Source of the DNA: Isochrysis galbana
Taxonomy: Eukaryota; Haptophyta; Isochrysidales; Isochrysidaceae
Direction: 5' to 3'
NCBI GenBank assembly: GCA_018136815.1
Contig: CM030932.1
Location: forward strand, 1,075,350 to 1,139,349
DNA: 64,000 nucleotides
In this document: positions 11,440 to 20,218 of the stretch, in pieces
Position numbering within the stretch: position 1 is the first letter of the stretch
Layout of the letters: the number at the start of each line of letters is the position of its first letter
Made by a program: the position numbers and the translations under genes
Notes under the pieces: model-generated
What the model was told of the DNA's origin: nothing
Database searches by the model: none
The model's input: the letters and a program-made list of their open reading frames with translations, nothing else

Positions 11440-11620
11440 CCACCTTCCCCGCTTTCCCCCTTCCCCCCTTCTCCTCCCTTCCTCCTTTCCCCCCTTCCTC
11501 TTGTTTTCCCGCGCGCCGCTCCCACTCCAAGCCGCCGGCGCGCGGCAATCCCCTCCAGCTAGAGTAGTGGCATCTCCTCTCCAAATACTACTACTCTACT
11601 CTAGAGTAGTCTAAGAGAAC
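11440..11620 (-). promoter_or_regulatory. Probable promoter of the DUF21/CBS gene
   Basis: A pyrimidine tract on the plus strand (about 11443-11512; purine on the coding strand) is followed by ctactctagagtag, a perfect 14-bp palindrome near 11594-11607, within a series of tactact/ctactc repeats. The same CTACTC/GAGTAG words occur upstream of other host genes. Confidence 0.4.
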
Positions 11621-11675
11621 AGATTGATTAGGCACTAAATAGTCGAGTAGAGAAGTCAAGTAGGTACAAGGTAGT

Positions 11676-11718
11676 CGTCGTCGTCGTCGTCGACGTCATC
11701 GTCGTCGACGTCATCGTC

Positions 11719-11753
<35 letters not shown>

Positions 11754-11786
11754 ATGGTCATTCATGGTCATGGGTCGTGGGCCGTG

Positions 11787-11833
<47 letters not shown>

Positions 11834-11835
11834 GG
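11676..11835. repeat. GTC-type trinucleotide microsatellite
   Basis: Tracts of gtc repeats are interrupted by gtggtc and gacgtcatc variants. The frames through it encode only homopolymer-like peptides. Confidence 0.9.
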
Positions 11836-11839
11836 TCGT

Positions 11840-12426
11840 GCCAATTGGATCTGTGGCGACTTCCAATCCGTCACAGCCACGCGTCGAAGGCCCCAACGTC
11901 TAGGAGGTAGAGGTCGTTGTCGAGTACGAGCGCGGGCGATTCCTGCGAGGGGCAGGTCGGCAGGTCGCAGGTCGGTCGGGGTGGTCAGAGGTCAAGGCGG
12001 ACTCCTCTATCTGTGGTCTATGGCCAAGGCAGCCGTGTGCACGCGCTGTGGGGTGCATGGGATGCTCCGCGAGTGACGCCACCCCTGCTCTAGGCACCAG
12101 ATGAAGGTCGGGCGCCCGAGCGCCCGATAGCGCGGACGGATCTCGGCGGTCGGCGGGGGAATCGCGTGTCGCGTGTCATGAAACAACGGACAACGGCCCC
12201 GAAGCCCCGCCCGAAGTAGAAGTAACCTTATCGCTAATCGGTTATCGGCCCCAGGGCACGACCGCCAGTTCTTTACTGTTAGAGCCCCAGCGCGAGTGCA
12301 GAGGGGGGGCAGTAAAATCCACGCACCATTATCCTCGAGAATTTTTCGTGGCGGCAGATGAGCCCCCCGGGAGTTTTTTCTTGGGGCGCTTTGGAGAACG
12401 GTAAAAAGTGCAACAGCTTCCCGAGC
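11840..12426. other. No recognisable gene
   Basis: Sequence around 12340-12400 resembles the left part of the TA-flanked repeat family (gtggcggcagatgagcc..., compare 17735-17760 inverted), so part of this stretch is old repeat DNA. Nothing else is recognised. Confidence 0.4.
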
Positions 12427-12439
12427 ATATTACGTAGTG

Positions 12440-13207
12440 ATGTAAATAAACCTTTTAATAGTCTCACCGCACACGCGGCCGTGGACCCTCTACTTTCTAC
12501 TCACGTAGGACAACTTTCTACACCCTCACTCCCCCGCCCCTTCTTCCCCCCGCCATCTGGCGGCTCCCCCCGTGCACTACTAGGGGGATAGATAGGGGTG
12601 AAGGGCTCAGATATGGTCCGGTGGCCCGCGCCTCCCCCCGGTGATCATTCCCCTCCTTCCTCCTGTGTCTCCGAGTGGGCGGCGGCCTCAGCCCCGACTT
12701 ATCCTGTAAACAGGTGCGGGACTTACCTATTTTTCGGTGAGCGGAGCTCTCGCTCCGCCCACCCCCTTCTCCGCGCCCTCTCTCCCCTCTCCTGCGGCAC
12801 GCGCGATGGCGCGCCTGCGGCAGGCCTCCAGCTGCCCCTGGCGACCACTGGAGGCTCCTGGAGGCCAGCTCTGGGGGCAGAGGAGGTTGGGGCTGGGCCC
12901 TGGCCTCCCCTGCCTCTCCCTCGCTGGCGCTCCTGAGCCTCAGGGGCCCCCAATCTGCACCTGTCTGCCTGTCTACCAGGGGGGGAGGGGGGGCTGGAGC
13001 GATGGGCTGGCCGCGAGGGGCGAGGACGAGCGAACTAGGCGTGCCTGTCAGTGCGAGAGTGGGTCAGCAGGGCAGTGGCAGTGGCCTCCTGGCAAGCCAT
13101 CAGGCGTGCCAGGAGGATGGGTGGTTCCTCCCCCACGGCAGGGGAGGAGTGGAGAGAGAGGGGGGCTCGTGACCCCCCATGGACGAACCAAGTATAAACT
13201 TAGTTGG
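12440..13207 (-). mobile_element. LINE-derived short retroelement with target-site duplication
   Basis: The insert is flanked by 13-bp direct repeats atattacgtagtg at 12427-12439 and 13208-13220. Read on the minus strand it starts 2 nt after the duplication with the terminal hairpin AACTAAGT-TTAT-ACTTGGTT (13205-13186, one G-T pair). It then has the cgtccatggggggtcacgagcc block common to this family and ends aaaaggtttatttacat at 12440. Related copies are at 25671, 52240 and 59862. Frames inside (for example 12737-13369) are not genes. Confidence 0.75.
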
Positions 13208-13220
13208 ATATTACGTAGTG

Positions 13221-13650
13221 GTAAATCACCGTTTGATCGCCCTATTAGTCGAATGAATCTGAGACTCATGCAGAATCTGAACAGCACATGGCCGGCGCCG
13301 GCCCTTCCTACTTTCTTGGCCCTTTGCCCTATCGGTCTTTTACTCCGTTTACGGCATTGGACACTTTGACATGGTAACCTCAACCAACACACACGAACAC
13401 ACAACAATCATCACTCTTGACAACCCCGACGTCCCCGCACACATGCACGCGACGGCATCCGGAGGTGGGACTGGGCTCATAGCGACGACCTAAATCGCCA
13501 GCACTTCTTTCCTTGGGCCTCCGATGAGTTACCCATTCAGTGGTGCTGCCCACAAGAGCGCAGCACAGCGGAGCCGCCGCAGCGAACCATGGCTTGTCGA
13601 ATCAGACGTATATCGTCCCCCGAATCAGGCATCTCGTCCCCTCTGCATGC
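13221..13650. other. No recognisable gene; degenerate terminal-repeat relic
   Basis: The sequence ccgtttgatcgccctatt near 13229 resembles the ctgtttgaccgcccta terminus of the TA-flanked elements with two changes. The remainder is the 3' flank of the decarboxylase gene. Confidence 0.35.
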
Positions 13651-14901
13651 TCAAGCTTCCTCGGGACTTGCGGTGGGTGTTGGCACCTCTGCCAGACAGA
13701 CATCCTCGGGTCCCTCGGAGAAGCGCTGGCATAATGGAAGGCCACAATTCTTCTCACGCGCACGGAAGCCAATGTAGCAAATATTTGCCATACCCAGCTG
13801 TGCCACCTGCACCGCGGGCTCTGCGATCGAGGTACGCTCGAACGAGGATAGGGAATACTCAGGGAGCTGGGCGCCTTTGCTACGTGTGGTCAGCGTGATC
13901 GTCACGTCTGTTGGTGAGAAGCACCCAATGACTCGCTCAATGAGGTCGGGAGCGCGGAATTTGGGGTCGTTGGTCTCGAAGGACGCATAGGAGAAGGCCG
14001 ACTCGGGCGTGACGTGGACGGTATAGTAATAAGAACCAGCAAGGCCGTTCATGGAGTAGCCGCAGGGTTCGAAGGCCCAGTCGTCGATGAGGACGCCTGC
14101 CATCAGATCGCGCAGCCCACACGATGCTGTCATGGCACAGGCGAGCGCTCCGTCAGGCACTGGTCCCCAGCCGGCAACATCCTTGCCGTCAGGTCCTCGC
14201 TCGAAGCCAAAGAGGGCGCACGCCTCCGCGGACATTCCCTCCATCGCGATTTCAAGAATATCCTCGACCTCAGGGATCACAGCGGGCTGTGCAGAGGGCA
14301 GCATCTTGGCAAGGGTGCTGCCGCCAGCCTTGGCGGCAATCGCCGACTGTACCTCCAGGCTAGGGCTTTCCACGGAGAGCATATGCCACGCGCACCCATT
14401 GGCTGGGCCAACAGTGAGCGACTGCACATCTCCGAATAGGGAGACCAGGTAGTCCCGCTCCTCCTCGTGAGAGCGCGAGGGATAGATCTGCAGGTGCGGA
14501 AACTTGTAGCGCAGGTGGCCGTACTGGAGGAGCTCCATAGATGCGCCCAGGGCCTCCGCCATCTTCAGGAGTCGAGGGATGGCGAGGAGGAGCGTGGTCG
14601 TGCCGCACGTCTTGAGGATGATGCGGAAGGGATACACGAACAGGCTCGACTCAGACAGCAGGTACGCGTCGAAGTCACTGTTGGACTTCTTGTTCAGGAT
14701 CGTGCAAGCGGCGGCGCGAAGCAGCTCAGACCACTCGTCAGATCCGAATCGGCGGAAGCCCTCGGCGTGTGCGCCGCGCGGGCTGAAATAGACCTCGAGT
14801 TTTTTCTCAGGCCCTTCGAACACGTCATCCGAAGTCAGTTCGGGGAAAGGCAGCAGAGCTGCCGCAGCGTCGGGGTTGTCAGCACGCGCAACCATCATCA
14901 T
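13651..14901 (-). CDS. AMD1: S-adenosylmethionine decarboxylase proenzyme
   Basis: Single-exon gene of 416 codons. The enzyme decarboxylates S-adenosylmethionine to supply aminopropyl groups for spermidine and spermine synthesis in the cytosol. The eukaryotic proenzyme signature is clear: FEGPEKKLEVYF near residue 28; LSESSLFV at 82-89, with self-cleavage expected between Glu84 and Ser85 to make the pyruvoyl group; KTCGTTTLL with the catalytic Cys at 99; and CGYSMNGL plus YYTVHVTPE...FSYASFETN, which carry the processing Ser and His. Length is slightly above the animal enzyme and like plant enzymes. Start choice: ATG ATG ATG at 14901 opens the frame; any of the three could serve. No plant-type upstream regulatory ORF was identified. 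The symbol is that of the animal orthologue and indicates function only. Confidence 0.95.
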   Translation of the reverse strand: MMMVARADNPDAAAALLPFPELTSDDVFEGPEKKLEVYFSPRGAHAEGFRRFGSDEWSELLRAAACTILNKKSNSDFDAYLLSESSLFVYPFRIILKTCGTTTLLLAIPRLLKMAEALGASMELLQYGHLRYKFPHLQIYPSRSHEEERDYLVSLFGDVQSLTVGPANGCAWHMLSVESPSLEVQSAIAAKAGGSTLAKMLPSAQPAVIPEVEDILEIAMEGMSAEACALFGFERGPDGKDVAGWGPVPDGALACAMTASCGLRDLMAGVLIDDWAFEPCGYSMNGLAGSYYYTVHVTPESAFSYASFETNDPKFRAPDLIERVIGCFSPTDVTITLTTRSKGAQLPEYSLSSFERTSIAEPAVQVAQLGMANICYIGFRAREKNCGLPLCQRFSEGPEDVCLAEVPTPTASPEEA

Positions 14902-14984
14902 CTATGATCCTTGTTGAGGACGTTATCGCGAGCCTGGTCGCTTTGTGAGGAAGGCCTGAGGGAAGGGGTTGATCGTGCTGAGCC

Positions 14985-15400
14985 CTACTCCGCGCCGCGC
15001 GCACCGCAGCGGGCGTGTGCACGCCGCGAGCACGGGGTGGGAGCGTGGGGTGGTCTGCGGCAGCGTGGGGGCCCGTCGCACCATCGCTTCCTCGGATCTC
15101 CAGAGCCGGGGGGAGGGGGGGGGGGGGGGGGGGGGGAGGGCACAGCGCGCGCGGGCGGCGCGGGGGGGGGGAAGGGGGGGGGGGCGCGTGGGGGGGGGGG
15201 GAGAGAAGGGCGGGGAAGGACGCGGGGGGGGGGGGGGAGGGTTTGCATCTACACTGACTGGGCACGTGGCACTTGCCGTGGGGGGGAGAGAGAGAGGCGG
15301 GGGGAGAGAGTGGGAAGAGAGAGAGAGGGGGGGGGAGAGAGAGGGGGAGAGGGAGAGAGAGGGGGGGGGGAGAAGAGAGAGGGAGGCACACAAATAACTG
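14985..15400. repeat. Long purine tract upstream of the decarboxylase gene
   Basis: The plus strand is almost purely G and A from about 15105 to 15400, with G runs of up to about 20. This is pyrimidine on the coding strand of the decarboxylase. Long frames through it in every phase are composition artefacts. A short C-run follows at about 15585. Confidence 0.8.
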
Positions 15401-15746
15401 CCAAGGGATTGTCTGCTTCCGTCCTCTCTCTCTCCGCGGTCTTCCTTCTCGTCTCCACACTACACACTCACTCTCGTGGCAACTCTCCTCGTGTCTTCCC
15501 CCCAATCGAAGGGCCACGGCTGCTCTCATGACTATGTACTCTTCTCCCTCCCTCCCCTCCCTCTCTCTCTCCCCACGGAACCCCCCCCCCCCCCCCTTAC
15601 TCTAGACCTCTGGAGCCGCGGCTTCAGCTCATCGGCGAGGGTTTTGGAAGGCGAGAACAACACCCCCCCCATCCAAGCTTTCTCCGAGTCGGCGGCGCGT
15701 GGGGGGCGGAGGGGGGGGGCCTCGCGGCACACGCTCGAGCCTTTTT

Positions 15747-15800
15747 AACTCTAGCAGCGCGAGGAGGGGTCCGCATCCGCGATTCGATCCTGCTAGAGTT
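15747..15800. other. Stem-loop with 10-bp perfect stem
   Basis: AACTCTAGCA at 15747-15756 pairs with TGCTAGAGTT at 15791-15800 around a 34-nt loop containing gcgattcgatcc. No tRNA cloverleaf could be drawn. Function unknown. Confidence 0.5.
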
Positions 15801-15832
15801 GCAGTTCTAAGCTTAGCCCGGTCACTCACCTA

Positions 15833-16343
15833 GGGCGGTCAAACAGGGGCTTTTTAACGACTAGTAAGGGTTGGGCTGCATTTTTTGACCGTGGCGCGAT
15901 TCCCAATAAAAGTTTATACTTGGTTCGTCCATGGGGGGTCACGAGCCCCCCTCTCTCTCCACTCCTCCCCTGCCAGGCCGCCAACCTCGCAAGACGCTGG
16001 GCGCGATGCAGCATGCTCTCCGCCCGCACAATCATCTCAGAGACGCGCTGGGCGACGCCGAGCGCCCTTCTTGCGGCACTTGCGAAAAAAACAACCAAAC
16101 CTGAGGTTGCACCCTCTTACCTGACGCTCCGAAAATCTTCGCCAAGAAATGGTGCATGGTGCGATGCGCCTCCCCCCTCTCCCCCTCCGTCACGCGCGCT
16201 CACGCTCTACCCGTAAAGAATTGGCGATTGGCGGTCGCGCCCGCGGGGGGATCGGTTCCTTTATATCTTATATCTAAGCTACATTCGGCATTTGTTTCCC
16301 GCCCGATGCCGATGCAGGGCCGTGTCGGGCTGCCGACAGTCCG
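15833..16343 (+). mobile_element. Partial TA-flanked inverted-repeat element (left end)
   Basis: It begins TA then GGGCGGTCAAACAG, continues ggggctttttaacgactagtaagg, and matches 17641-17938. It is interrupted at about 15907 by a LINE-derivative 5' piece (gtttatacttggttcgtcc) and by the aacaaccaaacctgaggttg block also seen at 32325. Homology resumes near 16128 and stops at ccgacagtccgac (about 16343), where gag-element sequence begins. Confidence 0.6.
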
Positions 16344-16369
16344 ACTGTCGAGTCGAGCGTTACCGGAGG

Positions 16370-17105
16370 GCTCTGAGCCACTCCGTCGCGAGCGGCACCG
16401 GCGGCTAGCGCGGCGCCTTGGCCCTCCTCCCCGCCGGGAGTCGGGTGAATGAAATTCTGGATGGGGTCGGGCATCCCCGTTTGGGTGTCTGGACTGGGAA
16501 CGAACGGCGAACGACGGGCTGTGGGCTGTGGGCTGTGGGGCGGTGAGGCGCTCCTAGCGGCCCTAGTGTGATGGTGATGGATAGTAAGAGATTGTTAGAC
16601 CTACAAAGAACTCTTCCCTCAGGGAGGGAGCCTAGGCTGCTAGAGTGCAGCGACGCAGCGAACAACGACGGACAACGAACCTGGGAACGACAGGATACAC
16701 CGACTCACGAACACACCAGAATCATTCACCCAAACCAAGCAAATTATCAAGCAACCACGACCCCAAATCACCGATAGCTCAAAGAGAGAGCGAGAGAGAG
16801 AGAGAGACTCCGTAGCGACGGCCGGAGCGTGTCTCCCTTGTAACTTCCCACGTAGCGGAGAGTCCGAAGGGGAGCGTCATGTCGCGCGACCACGGCGAAC
16901 ACTTCGGATATAGATCGCAACGAGATATCTTCACGACAGAGGAAATCTTGCCGTTGAGCGTGAACCTTCTAGACGCTTCTTCTAACGAACAACCCTGAGT
17001 AGCAACCAAGGGGAAGAAACACCAAAGGGGCCAAGGGCTTGCATGTAGCTTGCATCAAGGGGAAAGATTCCCTCACCTAGGAAGCGAACCTACACCGATC
17101 TCCAA
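16370..17105 (-). mobile_element. Gag-element fragment, second copy
   Basis: Closely similar to 3960-4670, with a small insertion of gctgtgg repeats near 16515 and frame shifts in the gag-like reading frame (minus frame 16405-16665). It ends at ctcacctaggaagcgaacc, where a LINE ORF2 fragment abuts. Confidence 0.6.
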
Positions 17106-17115
17106 GGGGGTGAGC

Positions 17116-17342
17116 ATACCTGCCGTGCCACCTGATTCGGACCCCATCCACGAGCTGCGGTTGGCGCGTAGTCGGTGAGGTGTGAGGTGGTGAATAGTTT
17201 CGAAGATGGCGCTCAGCGCCGGGCATGTCCCTATGTGGGTAGAAGATTCATTAGTTTGCGCGCATAGGCGGCATAGGGGGTCTCGGTTCGGGAATCGGTT
17301 GTATGTGCTTATTCGGCGGTGCGTTATGTGTTTAAAGTGCAT
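17116..17342 (-). CDS. LINE ORF2 C-terminal fragment with zinc-binding motif
   Basis: The minus-strand frame contains NRFPNRDPLCRLCAQTNE followed by STHIGTCPAL, giving a Cys-x2-Cys ... His-x3-Cys pattern like the zinc-binding motif near the C-terminus of many LINE ORF2 proteins. It is truncated on both sides. The A+T-rich stretch 17350-17567 downstream holds no gene. Confidence 0.5.
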
Positions 17343-17944
17343 GTGTATGTGTGAGTGTGAGTCTCTCGAGGTGATTTATTAGCGGGGAGGTGTATATGTA
17401 TATGCGGGCCATGTGTTTCCATGTGCCATGTGTCCGAGTCTACCGCTAAACACCATAATGGATAATGGAAAATTACTTACGTAATTTTAATTTCGCTCAA
17501 TATTATGAATTCAACAACGCCTCATCGACACGTAAAACAAAACGTCCGCGTGGTCCTCTTTCGACGTAGTTTGCAGCAGGAGACAGGAGAGTAACCTAGA
17601 GGTTGAGACGACCAAGGTTGGTAGTTTGCAGGAGGAGGTAGGGCGGTCAAACAGGGGCTTTTTAACTACTAGTAAGGGTTGGGCTGCATTTTTTGACCGT
17701 GGCGCGAGGCCCAATAAAAAACCTTCAGGGGGGGCCACCTGCCGCCACGAAAATCTTAGCCAGGAAATGGTGCGATTCTCCCCCCCTCCCCCCCCCTCCG
17801 TCACGCGCGCTCACGCTCTACCCGTAAAGAATTGGCGGTCGCGCCCGCGGGGGGATCGATTCCTTTATATCTAAGCTACATTCGGCATTTGATTCCCGCC
17901 CGATGCAGCGCCGTGTCGGGCTGCCGACAGTCCGACCACCCCCT

Positions 17945-18641
17945 GACCCTCTGGCATCATGGCCCGCGCAGCCCACCCAGCTCCTCACAGCGCGCGCACG
18001 CGGCTACCCTGGCTGCCGCAGACCCCGCCCTGACCATCCCGACCCGCCCCTCGCAGGATTCGCCCTCACTCGAACTCGGCATCGAGAACCAGGACCAGCT
18101 CACCGACGCGGCCGTCCACGCGTGGCTGACAAGCCTCCGCGTTGAGGCTGCCCTCGCGGCCCTCCTCTGTCTGACAGTGCCAGATTCGGCGCTGATCGAT
18201 GAGGCAAGACCCGTGGGTGGCCTCAGGACGGGCCACGTCGTAGCTCTCTGCGCCGCGGCGAGCAAAAAAGCCCAAGATCTTGCCAGAGCGCCTCACAGCG
18301 CATCTGGCGGGAACCCACCACCCAAAGCAGAAATCATCTTCTGCCGCTGGGTGGTGGGCTTGGCAGGCGGTATTGGGAATCAACCCATACTGCCAATGAC
18401 GCGCGACGGCGCGACGAAAGCGCTCCTGGCACGCGGAGCTCGCGCAGCCAAGGCGCACTCCAAGGTCTTGGCAATACTTGACATGAAGTCAAGGAGAGCC
18501 ATAGACCGCGGAGCCGACGCGGCGTCCGTCGATCTCCGGTGGGCAGCAGAGGCAGAGGGCCTTTGGCGGTCCGCCGCCAAACCTTTCAACATTGGCAAAA
18601 GCGACAGCGGCGACGGGCCAGAGAGTGGGGGAGGCGGCGGT

Positions 18642-18677
<36 letters not shown>

Positions 18678-18840
18678 AGCGGTGGCAATGAGCCTACCCC
18701 ACCGATCCAAGCGGCGGCGCCACTCAGTCCGCGGATAGTTCGCTGGCTGATCGCGTGCGGCACGGCATCACCAGGCTTGCCATTGCGAGCTCTTGCGGGG
18801 GCCATACTGCCACTCACAGTCATAAGTGAGTTCGTTGGCT
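17945..18840 (+). CDS. Unrecognised coding segment inside the inverted-repeat element
   Basis: An open frame from 17832 runs through this segment into the tandem repeats (stop at 19373). The central part looks truly coding: an Ala-rich helical region (TDAAVHAWLTSLRVEAALAA), CRWVVGLAGGIGNQP, and EAEGLWRSAAKPF, followed by a run of about 19 glycines encoded by ggc/ggt repeats near 18630-18690. There is no in-frame ATG before about 18396, so either a 5' exon is missing or the segment was captured from another gene. No family recognised; transposase and LINE protein signatures are absent. Confidence 0.35.
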
Positions 18841-18842
18841 GT

Positions 18843-19725
18843 GGGTCCGCCATCCGGATGGATCGTCGAAAACGGCCACGCAGCGCGCCCGGCATCGGTT
18901 CGAAGTTGGGCTCTCCGGGCCTCCCTCGGCGACGGCTCAACGTTCAATGGGCTCGGCGGGTGGGTGATTTCGACGAGGGTTCGGCGCGCGGCCTGCCCGA
19001 TTGGCGTGACCATCCGGGTGGGATATGCGTATATGGTATCTGGTGGGGTCCGCCATCCGGATGGATCGTCGAAAACGGCCACGAAGCGCGCCCGGCGTCG
19101 GTTCGAAGTTGGGCTCTCCGGGCCTCCCTCGGCGACGGCTCAACGTTCAATGGGCTCGGCGGGTGGGTGATTTCGACGAGGGTTCGGCGCGCGGCCTGCC
19201 CGATTGGCGTGACCATCCGGGTGGGATATGCGTATATGGTATCTGGTGGGGTCCGCCATCCGGATGGATCGTCGAAAACGGCCACGAAGCGCGCCCGGCG
19301 TCGGTTCGAAGTTGGGCTCTCCGGGCCTCCCTCGGCGACGGCTCAACGTTCAATGGGCTCGGCGGGTGGGTGATTTCGACGAGGGTTCGGCGCGCGGCCT
19401 GCCCGATTGGCGTGACCATCCGGGTGGGATATGCGTATATGGTATCTGGTGGGGTCCGCCATCCGGATGGATCGTCGAAAACGGCCACGAAGCGCGCCCG
19501 GCGTCGGTTCGAAGTTGGGCTCTCCGGGCCTCCCTCGGCGACGGCTCAACGTTCAATGGGCTCGGCGGGTGGGTGATTTCGACGAGGGTTCGGCGCGCGG
19601 CCTGCCCGATTGGCGTGACCATCCGGGTGGGATATGCGTATATGGTATCTGGTGGGGTCCGCCATCCGGATGGATCGTCGAAAACGGCCACGCAGCGCGC
19701 CCGGCATCGGTTCGAAGTTGGGCTT
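18843..19725 (+). repeat. 203-bp tandem repeat, four full copies plus a partial one
   Basis: Units start at 18843, 19046, 19249, 19452 and 19655 (gggtccgccatccggatgg); the last stops after about 70 bp. Copies are almost identical, the first differing at a few sites (acgcagcgcgcccggcatc against acgaagcgcgcccggcgtc). 203 is not a multiple of three, so the same DNA is read in successive frames, all open on both strands. No other gene is present up to 20218. Confidence 0.95.
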
Positions 19726-20218
19726 TTTGAGCTTTTGCGATTTTAGCGTCTTTTGTCAGTTTTTGATTACGTTTTGTTATGGGGGCCCAAAGGGGGGGGT
19801 CCGGGTCCTAATGGGCCCCGGATATGTGCTAGTTGGGTGTATTTGGAACTTTCTCCCGAAAAAAATCCTTGAATTTCCTCAATTCTGAGATGGTCATTTT
19901 TTCACCCCTTATAAAAAAACACTGTTTGACCGCCCTAGAGGAGGAGGAGAATAACCTAAGGGTTGAGACGACCAAGGTTGGTCCCGCGGCTGCGCCGCGA
20001 ACAGACCCAACTCGCGGCGCGCGACAATGAACACCCGTCAACTACAGATTCACCACCTCTAAAAAAAGTGAACGCGCGTAATATTTACCACCCAGTAGTA
20101 CTTGTAAAGTACAGATCCCTCCCTACTTGGCTGCACTTGCCTTCAGTTCTCTCTGTGTGCTCTCTCTCTACTACTCCTACTAAGTACTAAGTACATATCT
20201 CCACACGATCTATCGCCA

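Larger units (their letters stand above)
17641..19935 (+). mobile_element. TA-flanked DNA transposon-like element with 14-bp terminal inverted repeats
   Basis: The left end GGGCGGTCAAACAG (17641-17654) and the right end CTGTTTGACCGCCC (19922-19935) are perfect inverted repeats, each bordered outside by TA. The first 300 bp recur at 15833 and, inverted, at 61140-61314. The last 200 bp recur, inverted, at 33850-34103. Removing the element and one TA would restore a tandem duplication of the flanks: 17585-17622 and 19945-19982 match at 35 of 38 bases. TA duplication and this terminus are typical of IS630-Tc1-mariner elements. No DDE transposase motif was recognised inside, so it is probably non-autonomous. 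Confidence 0.65.

Noticed and set aside
14879-15531. Several frames of 80-216 codons on both strands around the G-rich tract
   Set aside because: They exist because near-pure G/A sequence lacks stops; the peptides are homopolymers and differ completely between frames.
15770-15795. tRNA B-box-like gcgattcgatcctg
   Set aside because: No A box or cloverleaf could be drawn around it.
18890-18915. tRNA B-box-like ggttcgaagtt in each 203-bp unit
   Set aside because: Last bases do not fit the B-box and no tRNA arms are present.
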